Shown here: positions 1 to 11,800 of the stretch, one piece after another
Numbering within the stretch: position 1 is the first letter of the stretch
How the letters are laid out: each line of letters opens with the position of its first letter
From: Membranipora membranacea
Lineage: Eukaryota > Bryozoa > Gymnolaemata > Cheilostomatida > Membraniporidae
Assembly (NCBI GenBank): GCA_914767715.1
Contig: OU612065.1
Span: forward strand, 1,490,001-1,554,000
Direction of reading: 5' to 3'
Length of the DNA stretch: 64,000 nt
The notes under the pieces: generated by a model
Database searches by the model: none
The model's input: the letters and a program-made list of their open reading frames with translations, nothing else
What the model was told of the DNA's origin: nothing
Made by a program: the position numbers and the translations under genes

Positions 1-245
1 GTTATAGTGACAAAATGCATGAAAAAAATCGAGAAAATTTCTCTGACACAACAGGGAGAAATAATGGATATAAATGACCATCCGAAACTATGTCCCCAAG
101 ATTTTTCAATAGAACAGGTGCAGAATCAAAAAGAATATTTTTCCTATGGTGTCTGGTTTTCATATGCTGTGGGTGCTAAAGAGTACCAAAATGGAGAGAG
201 GGCAACTAAAAAAAACACTCAATTTTGAGCTCCAAAAACTGTCTA
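1..245. mobile_element. Half-copy of the 501-bp fold-back element
   Basis: The right end carries the same terminal sequence (AAAACTGTCTA at 235-245) as the two full copies at 15736-16236 and 47773-48273. It also keeps degenerate versions of their inner segments: a piece like GACGAAACACATGAAAAA near 8-30, a 'tcctat..tgtgggtgctaaagagtacc' stretch near 143-187 and 'atggagagagg' near 190. The left half lies outside the window. It is clearly more diverged than the other two copies, so it is an older insertion. It probably lies in an intron, or just downstream, of the LOTUS-domain gene. Confidence 0.7.
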
Positions 246-439
246 TAACAACTAACACAAACAAGGAGATTACATGAACGACAATAAGGAAAATATTATA
301 GTATAGAGGCCTTTCAGAATTGTTCCTACTCTTCTCTTTTATTGCTTGAAAAGAGAGACTACACTAGGGACACAGGCATGTTTGTCCTAAATGATTATTG
401 ATGCACAGGAGTTAAAAGGAAAATTTGTACAAGTCTTAC

Positions 440-1483
440 CTCGAAAATGATGGTACATATTTGTTGGACGGTCTATAACTGTAACTTGCAGTTTTTGGTC
501 TCCTTGACTAAAATAACAACATGGGAAATCGTTGAGGTATGTAGCACTTCATCCAAACACTACATTCAATCATTCTGAGCTACAATTCGGGATAAATTTC
601 ACCTCTCTACTATTACCACCGTGGTAGGGATATTTCCTTGAATGTAAGTGTAATTTAATTAAACGGTAAACAAAATATCACTTTATATCGAAGAGATCGC
701 TAAATCATTCTAAGGGGATCGCCATACTTACTGGTAAAGATCTGAATTTAGCACTTTTCTTCACTTTTTTGGATTTCTGATTGCTAACTAAAGCAGCTAT
801 GTGTGCAGTTGTTTCATCAGCAACGCCTTTATATACCTGTTCTCCTTGTTTATTACTGCGTCAAACAAAAGCATATATAGATTAGATGACTTTGTTGAGC
901 TTATTGTAGAGCTATATTGGCATTGTTGCCAGTACACATTTTGCAATGTCACATCAATATCACATCTAATGAATAGACCGAAGCGCATTGACCATTTACC
1001 TTGAAGTGAATGAGCAAGTTTAGGTAGGTCATGGCTCAGGTATACACCAAGGCTTGGTACTGAGTGAGGAACTTTTCACAAAACTTTTATTGTAGATTAT
1101 TCTAAGCCCCATCAAACACACTTTGGATGCTAGAAAAATGCCAGAGATTTAAAATTGAGGATTATTAGCCTCAGAGCAATAACCATGTTTTGTCTATGAC
1201 AATAATTAACAGTGATTTATAAATCAATCAATTGCAAAAAACATGAAACCCATTAAATATCATGATACGCCAATACTTACATAGCCAATCTGCAGACATC
1301 TGGCATCTGAGAGAGAAGATTGGCAGATGAGTTAAAGCCCAACTTTTTGAAGGGTATTGGCGCACCCATTATATCCATGTGGTCTCTTTCCAAGAGCCGT
1401 AATGGCTGCCCATCTTTGCAACTGAGCAGTAAGCTTCTGATTGTCTTTTTTGTCTCCTCTTTAATTTTCTCCAGATCAGCCAT
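440..1483 (-). CDS. LOTUS (OST-HTH) domain protein, TDRD5/TDRD7-like, N-terminal exons (partial)
   Basis: Exon 1 is 1281-1483, starting at the ATG at 1481-1483 and ending at a GTAAGT donor. It encodes an N-terminal LOTUS/OST-HTH fold: a charged helix (MADLEKIKEETKKTIRSLL), then LSCKDGQPL, PIPFKKLGF and LLSQMPDV, the usual order in Tudor-domain proteins TDRD5 and TDRD7. Exon 3 is 732-844 and contains the domain end, VYKGVADETTAHIAALV, followed by a basic tail. Exon 4 is 440-507, in phase, rich in Ser, Tyr and Arg. A small exon at 1000-1034 bridges exons 1 and 3 in correct phase but has a weak acceptor. Further exons would lie left of the window. Family members bind RNA or Vasa-type helicases in germ granules and act in the piRNA pathway. 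No Tudor domain is visible here, so another LOTUS protein (for example MARF1- or Oskar-like) remains possible. Confidence 0.7.
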
Positions 1484-2100
1484 GATTCAGGCCTTCTGTA
1501 CTCAACTAGTTACTGGAAAATAATTCATATTAATGTCTGAAACCAAATCCATAGAGAAGTACGCAGACCAGAAGACTGTCCGTAAAAAGTCATCAATCAA
1601 GTCAAGTTGTACTCAGAAACTAAACTAAGGGGTCGATTGGCTATTCATTGAAAGTCCTTGGTTGCGCTGCAGACAGAGATGGGCACAAAAAAAACAGGGA
1701 GTGACATGATATGGCTAGACTGCTGTATGGCTAGACTGCTGTATGGCAGTCGCATTAGTGTTGTGAGGCATTGTCATTATGTGACTCCACGATGCAATCT
1801 AACAGTCACAACACTACAACGCTGTGGCGTCCACTCCTATACATTATCTTCAAGACCTTTGTAGTCATCTTGGAGTTGGAGCTGTTCATGATAGTCTTAC
1901 AGTGTGAAAGATAGCAACATCATCAGCAAAGAGTATGACTAGAGTTGACTAGAGTTTACTGCATCTGGTATGTCCTTAGTGAGGACAAAAAAAACTATTC
2001 TTACCTCAGTTCTTACCTCAGGTGAGGTAATTGCTACATCAGGGTTGATGAATCTAGCAATGTGTTTCCATATTCGTTCCAGGTCATCAACAGTGTGTCA
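1484..2100. other. Intergenic stretch upstream of the LOTUS gene
   Basis: No convincing coding region. It presumably holds the promoter and 5' UTR of the minus-strand LOTUS gene. A short direct repeat (ATGGCTAGACTGCTGT, twice) lies at about 1711-1745. Confidence 0.4.
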
Positions 2101-2159
2101 CCAACAGGAAGCAGGATGCTATCCAGGGGGTGCAAGTAGGGAGCTGGAAGGGGGGGAAG

Positions 2160-2590
2160 GCATTCTAATCCTTGGCAGTCTTCATAAAGAAGGACCGCTG
2201 ATGGTGTTGGGTTTTGACATGGGGGATCAGGTACTGATGACCATGTCTGCGAGAAAGATGGTGTAGGTGCAGGTTGGATATGTTTGGTGATGGTATCAGA
2301 GTCTGCGTAGTGCATCTCCCGGATTAGTTTCAGCCTTCTTTCCTTGCGTCTCTCTCCTAGCTGCTCCCATCCAAGACTGTGTACTAATCCGATGACACTT
2401 GTCTTCCTATCACTCCTTCTGATACCGCACACAAACCTTGCCGCTCTCCTTTGTACAGCTTCTAGGGAAGTTTCCTGGGTTGATGTTAGTGAGTCCCAGG
2501 AGCAGTAAGCATACTCAAGCACTGGCCTGACCAGTTGTTTGTATGCCAGCGATTTGACTTCTTCGTTGGTGGTCACATTGGGTCAATGTA
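2160..2590 (-). pseudogene. Non-LTR retrotransposon fragment (reverse transcriptase C-terminal region)
   Basis: The minus strand encodes AYKQLVRPVLEYA, then WDSLTSTQ and VQRRAARFVCGIRRSDRKTS, the conserved region after the reverse-transcriptase fingers/palm in CR1/L2/jockey-type LINEs. It is nearly the same as the element at 5056-5889, so both come from one family. The upstream (5') part is missing. Near the 3' end the match shifts frame (HHQRSFFMKTAKD lies in another frame and is followed by a stop), so this copy cannot make an intact protein. It carries no catalytic motif. Confidence 0.8.
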
Positions 2591-5055
2591 AGAGGGGTGA
2601 AGGTATGAGGGGTGCCCATCAACAATTCCAGATATGTTTCATAGGCCTTGACCACAAAGGCACCACAGAAGGCCTGTGGTAGTGTGTGCTTGTCGGTTGG
2701 AGCCTCTCAGAAGCGCAACAATACATTTGATTCCATGCAGCGGAAAACTTTTTGCTGGTCATACCACACCAAGCGAGTGTTTCTGAGATAATAGAGATGT
2801 GGTGCCCAAGTGGTCGAAGCCTTGACTACCCGGGCACTCAACCACTGGACTTGCACCAACTACAGAACGCGTGTGCTGAGATGCACCTGACCTTGTTACT
2901 CGTTCATCACTTGACAGGAAAATAAAACTGGAAAATTTGTATGAAAATGATGTATCATATACTGTATGTCTTCTTCTTGCCAACCCATGGCATGGGAATG
3001 CGGGACTAGCAAGCCTGTATTTTAATACAGGCTTGCAAGGAAGTCGTAATTAATCCAAACTCAAAAGTGCACTTTATTGCTCAGTCACTCACTGCAAACT
3101 GTACATGCATTCTCATTCTGGTTCTACAATTTGTGCACATCAAACAGAGACCAAGTGAACCTCCTCAACTACGGCACACTCTGACTCTCAGCTTTATTAA
3201 TCGCATAGGCTAGCTGCATATGATAGAACGCCTATGTCATGTGTGGGTCATTTTTAATTTAAAGTGTTTGTAAAGGTACAGGTTTCTTGGTATCATTTTT
3301 GAGCTTGAAATCAGATTAAGACAGCTATCACACATGCATTTGCATATAAAATTAGTCATCAGGGTTATCAAGTTAACAACATTGAGTTGCCTACTCATGC
3401 ACCGCCCAACTAGTCCAGGCGATCTGTGATGAGCCTGTTATTGGGGAAATACTGTAATATTAATGACTATTGTGGTTAGATAACAACTTTTGCAAATAAA
3501 TGACAAAGTCAATCACAAGTCTGTCTCATGACATAAAAGTTCAAAAGAAAGTTCTATAATTTGTATACACAATATTTGATGAGTTGAGACCGCTAATCAA
3601 AACAACCTTTATATCTGTTATGAGCCCATGTCAAAGAAAAGATTAGAAGAACCACTGTACATTACAATCAACGACTATGACTTTGACGCATTCCCTGTCC
3701 GCTGTTTTTCAAGCATGAAAATGAGTGATTTTCATTTCAGACCGATGCGCTTGTTTGCTCTGTTAAAATAAGATTATAATGGAGCAATTGATTCTTCCTG
3801 CTGACAAAGCCTTGCTTATTTCAGATTCACCCAAAAATGGTCCATGCAATGCTTTATAGTTTGTACCAAATCTTGCAATTTACCCAACACTAGCTTCCCA
3901 AATCATATCCATACTGACGAAATAACTCAAAAACTCGACAAATTAATTTCCTAAGAGACTGTTGTGTGCAGTGACATGTGCTCTCATAAGACCTGCTGTA
4001 CTCAGTCAGTAATATTGATAGTCTATGTTAAGATGTGCTGAGTATCTGTGATGCACACAGATGGACAAGATCTAATGAATAAATGGAGTTTCTCCAGGTA
4101 TCCTACTGCTAACACGATTATCAATACTCCTCTTTAGGAGGCAGTCAAATTCATTTACATTTTACATCACCCTGAAGTCCGAAACAACTAGATGACAAAT
4201 TTATTGAGTTGAATTTACTTTGTGACTTGTAATTTCTAGTTTTTAAACAATGTAAACAACACAGTTTATCCAAAAAAACCTTGAATGTTTAAACATCAAA
4301 ATATTTGCAAAAATTGTTGAAAAGATTGTCAAAACCTCAAATCACTCAGTATTAATCATTGCATGCTTTGGATTTCAACATCATCCTAATGCCTGAAATG
4401 TCGAGATTTACAAAGAATTTATTTTAGATTTCTGTGCGATTTTGAAATACATATTTTCAAAAAAAACACACAATCTACCTGTGTAAATTTTGTATCTTCC
4501 ATTGAATTCTATTGAAAGCCGCTATTCATGAAGCTAACAATTAAAGCATATCACTGGTATTCATACAGGCTGCAGATGAGTTTGATTGGAATGTCATAGC
4601 CACAATCTCATTTATTCATCATATTAATGTAAACAAAACCTTGAAATACTTAGCGATGTATGAATTGATCTGCCTTTATATTGCCAATTTCTATCTCGAG
4701 CAGTAACCATGGTTAACAGAAAATGTTGTATCTGCCAAAGCACTGTGGGTTATTTCCAGTGGCCGAAATCATACAGATTTAAACTTGAGTGGTGTGACTA
4801 CCTCAGAGATATTTTCCCTCTGATAATCACATGGACTCGACGTCGATTTGCTACAAATGCCTCCTAAATGATATTCAATGTTGCTCTCACTAGAGCTGTT
4901 AATCTCTAATTTTGAACAATACAGATTTAAACACAGATTAACTGTTTACACGATCAGTCAAATCGGTGACCTGTGTCGGAGTTGTTATTATTAGCCGATT
5001 TGTCGCACATGTAAACGCAGCTTAAGTTACAAAATACTGTATATTCCCATTATAA
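2591..5055. other. Gene-free AT-rich stretch
   Basis: No ORF here has family resemblance or plausible exon structure on either strand. The only structure I see is a short hairpin at 3009-3036. Confidence 0.5.
3009..3036. repeat. Perfect 13-bp-arm hairpin
   Basis: GCAAGCCTGTATT and its exact reverse complement are separated by two bases. No flanking direct repeat is evident, so origin by insertion is not shown. Confidence 0.7.
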
Positions 5056-5889
5056 TCTGAGGTACTACCAGATAACATCAAGGTACTACCAGATAACATC
5101 AAGAAGGTTGTACGCCTCTTCGCAGACGATACTGTTGTTTATAACACAGTAGACAACCATCAATGCCTGCAAGAAGACCTAAACCAGCTAGCCATATGGG
5201 AAGCAAACTCAGACATGGAATTCCATCCAATGAAGTGTCAGCATATGACGTTCTCAAGAAAACGAAATCCTGACACTCAATCAATATCTCTCCATGATAC
5301 CGAAATTCCAAGAGCTTCTACTGTGAAGTACCTTGGTGTCACTCTCGACCCAAAGATCATCTGGAACACACACATAGAGAATATCACCAACAAAGCCAAC
5401 TCCACCTTGGGATTTATAAGAAGAAATGTACTGACAACATCACAACCAGTAAAGGAAACTGCATACAAGCAGTTGGTCAGACCTGTATTAGAATATGCGT
5501 CTGTCGCCTGGGATTCTATAACAGAAACTCAGGCCAAACGACTAGAATCTGTCCAACGACGAGCTGCACGCCTGATCTGCGGTATCAGAAAGACCGACCG
5601 CAAAACCAGCACAACCAGTCTCTTACAGCAGCTTAACCTGCCATCACTTTCCCAGCGTAGAGGTGAGCGGAGGCTAAAAGTATTTAGCCAATACCATCAC
5701 AACAATCCATCAGTTCTCGCTAAATACATCACTAGATCAGCACATAACTCAGCACGCCGCCACCAGCACCAGTATTTCACTCCCCAAACCAACACCACTC
5801 ACTGTCGAAGATCATTCTTCATCCGAACAGCGAGAGAATGGAATATGCTGCCTGACACCAGTCATCTACTGAGCCCCCAATGTGTCTAA
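5056..5889 (+). pseudogene. 5'-truncated non-LTR retrotransposon (LINE) reverse transcriptase
   Basis: One open frame runs from a stop at 5053-5055 to TAA at 5887-5889. It begins inside the reverse-transcriptase palm with the catalytic box RLFADDT (about 5116-5136). It continues through YLGVTLD, AYKQLVRPVLEYASVAWDS and VQRRAARLICGIRKTDRKTS to a C-terminal FFIRTAREWNMLP motif. The endonuclease and most of the palm are missing, typical of 5' truncation during target-primed insertion. At the truncation point a 21-bp unit (GGTACTACCAGATAACATCAA) is present twice in tandem (5061-5102), in frame. The remaining frame has no stops, so this copy is younger than the 2160-2590 fragment. Clade (CR1, L2 or jockey) cannot be settled from this part. 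Confidence 0.85.
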
Positions 5890-6027
5890 TATTAGCCTGT
5901 CATTTGAAAATTTGTTACTGACCTGGAACGATAAACCGATTGTGGCACAACGGTTTCTAAAGTCACAGCTGTAGAGGCTGGCGCTGGAAACCTGCCAACT
6001 TGCAGGTAAACATGCAGGTAAACATAC

Positions 6028-6090
6028 TAAAAAGGTACTATTTTCAACAAGTGATCACAACTCAAAAGGAAAAAAAATAGTACCTTTTTA
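6028..6090. repeat. 63-bp hairpin with 17-bp arms flanked by ATAC
   Basis: The arms TAAAAAGGTACTATTTT (6028-6044) and the exact reverse complement (6074-6090) enclose a 29-base spacer. ATAC occurs directly outside each end (6024-6027 and 6091-6094), which may be a 4-bp target-site duplication. Confidence 0.6.
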
Positions 6091-6709
6091 ATACCTTCTC
6101 ATCCCAACTTTGAGGGCAAAGAAGTCTTAACTGAGCCACAGGCTGCTTTTGAACATAGAATTATGTTCTAAACTAGACTGAGATTTCTAGAATGATACCA
6201 AAAAACCTGATCCTTTACAAACACTTTAATACTACTCGCCACTCACTCACTCACTAGTAGTCAGACAATCACTACTCAACTAACGGTATTTCCCACTGCA
6301 GGAGTTTACAACATGTTGTGGTTCTTCCTGAATTGTCTCTGATGATTAAATTGCATATGGAAGCCTCTTGGTCATAAACTTGTGTATATTGTAAGGATAT
6401 AGTTAGACACTTAGTCTTAGGTTTTTTCCTTTTCCCAAATTTCTTTTTCCAAAAGCATGGCAGAATGTCATAGCCTTAATTTTGGAAAACATCTTTTGTA
6501 TCTATACAAACTTCATTATAAAGTTCTTTTAATATTTGAAGCTGAGGCTATTTTATTCGGGTTGACAACTCCCTTACTGTATCTCCTGTGTCCCCAGAGC
6601 TGAGTGGACAACTCCTACAAAATTGCAGACATAAAATTAATGTTATCCCAAACCCTCCCTGCCTAAACTCATGTTGGCCCCTGATGTTACAGGATTTACT
6701 TGTTCATAC

Positions 6710-6818
6710 CACAGCCAGCCCTTAAAAGCGTTCGGGATGGCGATTGCGGCCGTAACCTCCTTAACGACCGCCTACGGTCGCAATCGCCATCCCGAATGCT
6801 TTTAACGGCTGGCTGTGA
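6710..6818. mobile_element. About 109-bp GC-rich hairpin insertion with 7-bp flanking repeat
   Basis: Two long, nearly perfect inverted arms (CACAGCCAGCC at the left tip; CGATTGCGGCCGT against ACGGTCGCAATCG inside) enclose a short spacer around 6754-6772. The identical 7-mer TTCATAC stands at 6703-6709 and 6819-6825. The element is far more GC-rich than its surroundings. Shape and flanks suggest a short terminal-inverted-repeat mobile element; it encodes nothing. Confidence 0.65.
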
Positions 6819-6825
6819 TTCATAC

Positions 6826-8368
6826 TGAAAAAAGAGCAAGCATTACAGTACAGAGATGGAAAAAAAGGCAAAGAATTTGCATAGATGATTGTTTGAAAAA
6901 ATTATGTCGTTCAAGGTATGGATCAAATCAAATGTGACAAGAAACAGGGGCACTCCTGAATAGTAAATAGCGGTGTATCACCACTCTCGACGTGACCTCA
7001 GTCAAAGGTACATTGTCTCAGATCCTTGTTCTGTGGGCACATATTCAACCACACATAGATATATCAGGTCCCGGTTAAATGCCCTATAGAGTGACGGAGA
7101 AATGAAGCTTCTCGACCAGAACAATATGATGTGATTGATTTATTACTAACACCTACATAGAGGTATTGAAAAAATAGGGCTGCGCATGCACTGTGTCTAT
7201 GTTGTCTTATTACCTCTTTGTTAATAAGCTAATTTTATACAACTTGACTGTTTGCTAGTTTTGAGAAATAATATACTATTATGTCTTATGTTATCATTTA
7301 GCAGTTATACTGCTTTGTCACATTAATTGTAAAGCACACTCTCATTTGCCCCCAAACCATTCCGAAACCATTCAAAAAAAATGTAATATACTCCCATCGT
7401 GACATTTTACAAAGAAAAAGAAATTCGTCGATATGATATTCATCTGTTCAGCGCACATTTGAATGTGAATATGGTCTGTTGTAAAGTGTTTGCAGGTGAC
7501 TTATGTGTTAGCATACCTTTGGGTTATTTGGTAAATTTGTACCATCTAGCATCTGTAGAACCTGATTGCAACAACTTCACATTCCATATCTTATTCAAAC
7601 ATTTGAGCGCTTTTCTCCAGAACCATCTTTTTACATGGTAGCATATTGTTGTGAAATAGTTTTTTACCCAAAGTGACTAATTGGAAGTGGTATCTTTAGT
7701 ATCATTGGTTATCCATAGCAGCAAATTCAACGCTTGTACATATTTCCAGATATTTCTGTTAATTTTAGGGTGGATGGGGTTGTGCAGTGTTTCTGGTAGA
7801 GTGTTTCACGCTGATCGTACTGGTAATATTGCATCTTACACTTAGTTCCACAATAGGCAGCTAATTGCCAAAAACGCTGCCGACAGAAGAGAAAGTGATA
7901 AAAACCTGTATATTTGTACATTTGTTCCATAGATTAAATTACGACATTTTTATCAACAAGAATATTTATTCTATCTCTGTGTTGGACAACAGAGGAACAT
8001 AGACGGTTATATATAACGGATAGCTGTTAATTTCATACCAGAATAGTGAATTCAAACCATGATCCTTGGTAGTCATTGTTATAAGTTAGGCTGAAAGCTT
8101 GAATAGAAGTGAGGGTGATAGACTTTTTCACGAAATAGCTTGGTGGTTTCTCAGTTTACCAAATCTCATTTGTTGACACCAAAGACTTATTAATGGTTGC
8201 CGTGGGACTTCACACAGTTCTAAATAATTACTTTTATCATCCTCAACAAATACTCTCATCGTCAAAATAGTATACAATGATAACATAAACAAAAGTAGAG
8301 ACATATAAGTGACTAAATGATAATACATATGTATATATATATATATATATATATGGTATATAGAAAGG
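6826..8368. other. Gene-free stretch downstream of the profilin-like gene
   Basis: No recognisable coding region. The open frame at 7399-7641 has no family resemblance. A TA dinucleotide run lies at about 8330-8354, just past the profilin-like stop codon. Confidence 0.4.
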
Positions 8369-8800
8369 TCACATTCCTTTAGTTATTAGGAAATCACCAA
8401 GATTCATAATGGCAGCGCTTGCCTCATCCGTTGATGTGTTGACCTTGTGTAGTCCTACAATGAGAGCTTTAGATGTTCTACAAATAGTCGCATATCTTAC
8501 TCCGTTCTTCACCATCATTCCATGCTTTCCATCATTAATGACAACATCATAAACCTGATCTGCGATTGACAAAGTTTTATACCGCTGGTCATGGGGTGAC
8601 GACAAGGCTTCAATGAGGTATGCAGGCTCTTGTTTAGTTAGCGAGAATGCATCTTCACTGTGACCAAGGACACGCCCTCTCATATTCAGTACAACACAAG
8701 AATCTATCAGATCTGTATTCATGATAACCTCGACATATTCTGGCCATTCTGATATCTCCTCAAACGCGTCATGCATCAACATACACGGCATCTTGAGATT
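8369..8800 (-). CDS. Profilin-like actin-binding protein (terminal exon)
   Basis: A single long exon ends at TGA 8369-8371. After about 16 extra N-terminal residues it shows the profilin order: an N-terminal helix with aromatic residues (EWPEYVEVIM), an alternating beta core, a central segment (QVYDVVINDGKHGMMVKNG), the pair ICRTSKALIVGLH and a C-terminal helix ending LGDFLITKGM. The length of about 125-140 residues is right for the family. Profilins bind monomeric actin, poly-proline proteins and phosphoinositides, and steer filament assembly. The exon begins at a good acceptor (CATTCTTGCAG ending at 8801), so a short 5' exon may exist upstream. Alternatively translation starts at one of the ATGs just inside. 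Sequence is divergent from common animal profilins; a profilin-4-like member is possible. Confidence 0.7.
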   Translation of the reverse strand, partial: NLKMPCMLMHDAFEEISEWPEYVEVIMNTDLIDSCVVLNMRGRVLGHSEDAFSLTKQEPAYLIEALSSPHDQRYKTLSIADQVYDVVINDGKHGMMVKNGVRYATICRTSKALIVGLHKVNTSTDEASAAIMNLGDFLITKGM

Positions 8801-11800
8801 CTGCAAGAATGGCAGACAGGATGAGAGATATGTGAATTAACTCCACTGTTGAATTCAATCTCAGGAGTAAGTGAAGGTTAGCTACCCAGACATGATGATA
8901 AATTGTAATCTCAATAACTCACTATGTATATTTTGTGCATGACTTCCTACGATGCCTCAACTTTTCTATTCAAAACATAACTTACTGTTCTCTGCTAGCT
9001 AACACTCCCGTCTCAGTTCAGCTAACTTTGCAAAGTTCTACTGTCCTTCTATCATCATGTCATCAGTTATAAACAGATCTTGATAATGTTAGCGCTGCCT
9101 AGATACACATGTAATATCTATAGCCAATAATGATTGATCCCATATGTGTAGGTAAGATAAAATTGTGGCAGGCAAGGTAAACACCCTTAAGTAAGCAAAA
9201 TATGAATTACAAAACTGAGGGTAACAGTCTCATCATTATTAATGGCTATTGTCACTCTGTTTGTTCAGTAAACATCAGCTACAATACCTCAATTGTTCTT
9301 TTATATCTACAATTTACCTTAAATTGAATGTTGTATTTGTAGGAAACAAAAGAGCAGAAATCAAGGCAGCTCACACCCTGCTGCCGCGGCAGCAGCTTTT
9401 ATCATTGATATGTTGTATGCTATGACAAAGAAGGCGCTCTCTGTGTCCCATTTTGGTGGTCACCTGAATGTTGTAGATAATAAACTGGAAATGCCTCGAT
9501 CATAAATGCCACAAAACTTCATGGGTGTGGATGACATACACTCAGGTTGTCGATTGAGTTTATGAGGGATGGCCAATTGGCGATGTCATTATACGTGCAA
9601 ATTAAAGTGGCTGTCCTTTCCATACCACCTATGATGTAGACAGCCTGAGTATCGTTGCCCTATAATGTGGCGGGCCTCTCCCACAATTATTCTCAGTGAT
9701 TATAGCCATAGAATATAGCGCGACAAAAATCTTTGTGGAGGCCTACAGCCAAAATGTAATCTCCATCTGCTCCTGCTCCATGATCCTCCTTGCTTTCACG
9801 CTAAAGCTTGCAAAGCTCAATGCGAAATAATCTAGGTGTTGAAATTGAATGATGTGGTGGGTGTAAGTAGTAATAAATAGTACTGTTACAAAACAGTTGA
9901 ACAGCCAAGAAATATCTGGCTTCCCTGGGATTTAAACTTGGACGCGCTGAGTTCATGCATGCTAAACGCTCAGCCACTCCGGACCGCTGAAGCTCACAGA
10001 TTTTCACTGATTCAAATTGGAGATGAATGGTTAAAGTAAGCTGTCTTTTAATTTTTTTTTTCTTTTAAAGTAGCAGAAAACCACAAAAGTTATATTTTGA
10101 TGCACTCCTTCTAAGTTTGCATGTCATAAAAAAATATTAATTTAGAAAAATTTAATTATCTTAATTGCAAACTCTCTTCCACCATTTTGTTTCAGTAATA
10201 GGCATACCCAATATGATTGGCCAAGTGTTAATACCCTCGAAATAAATATATTGCTGGAAAATCTTGATGTAGAAAAGTATTTGTTTCTAGAATTTAAGCA
10301 GCTATCATTTTTCTGCTTTAATCTTAATACATAAACAGTCATTTCAATTGAAAAATCATCTACAAAAACAACATTTTTGCCTTCAATAAAAAGTAAATTA
10401 CGCTTTTCTATGAGATTATAAACAAAACTTAGCATCCCAATTTAATTCACTTTTTTTGCAGCCACTGGGGTTTAGGGGCTGCTGACTGCCCTGTGGTGCA
10501 GAACCAGAGCTTATACCTAGGATTTTCATTGTTGAGTATGTTGTCGAGCTGTGAAGGGAAATTGCAAGTGGATTTATATCTAGTGGTGCCAGGGTTGTAT
10601 GCTACTTTAAGCTTTCATGGTAAATATCAGGCAAAATAAGTGAAGAAAATATAATTAGCACACCCTCAACTGGTTTTACTACACATGTGATTGAAGACAG
10701 GACTGTGATTCAGCCGTTTCTTCTATTTTTTTCCAACACTATTATTTTTGAAAAAGTGTTATGAGGCACTGGATTATGGGATTCTTTTATATAAATTTTA
10801 TATATATTTTATTATTGCCGATCAAAGTCAATGACAAATAAAGACCATGCATAAATAAATAAAAACAAAGCAGTCAGGTGTATTATATGGAAAATATCAT
10901 TGTCCATGTCTATATATACATGCATGAAGTTTTGTGGATTAAACTCTATGCTAGGAAATGTCACTTATTTATAATTGATTTGTTGGCCTAATAGAGGTAC
11001 CAGTATGGTCTGGGTTTAAGACCTACTTGCTCCTTTCAAGAGTCGTATATGTGTGATCGATGAAATGGTCCGGGGTCGGAATCCCATTGAAGCCTACTGA
11101 CTGCTTAGCCCTCTCTGCGTTCGAATTGTGCTCTGACCTGATTGCAAACTGAACATAGCGCCATAAATGGCGGTCTTTTCCTCAATTTTGATCAACAATT
11201 GGCCTTTGAGCCTCATATTTTGGAGTTATCTTATCTCGGCTTATGCATCACCAAGTACCACGGGTGGGCCTTATCGCGAGAAACTTATCTGTAGAAGAGG
11301 ATTACACAAACACATTGCTGCCTCTCTTATTTTCATGTTTATGGTAAAAATTCCCTTACAAGTTCACAGGATACCACATGGCCTATATGTTGCTCCTATA
11401 TTCTTACATTCTACTCATCTACTCATTATTCCTTCTAATATTGAGCATGTGGCTTGAAGATATTATAGCACCAAAATTATGCGTCAGAGATTAATAAACC
11501 AATTTTAAAAATATTAACTGCTATCTTCAGCCTTTCCATATATTATAAATATTATACAGCATATTCTTTACAGCATAAAAAAACAGAAAATTCTTATAAT
11601 TATGAAAAGTTGATATTAAAAATCAATTCCTTTTTATTTGAAAAGTCTGTTCATGACCTATGAGGTAATGGAAGCGTTGGTAAGTGTTAAGGCATACAAC
11701 AATTTTTTCCCGGACAAATCACCTTAAAAAGTACATTACAATAATGAACTATAACATAGCGTTTTTGCAGCAAAACAAAGATTAGCCAGCAGCCACGTAC

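Noticed and set aside
2759-2983. 74-residue minus-strand open frame
   Set aside because: No homology or exon signals; not clearly part of the nearby retrotransposon.
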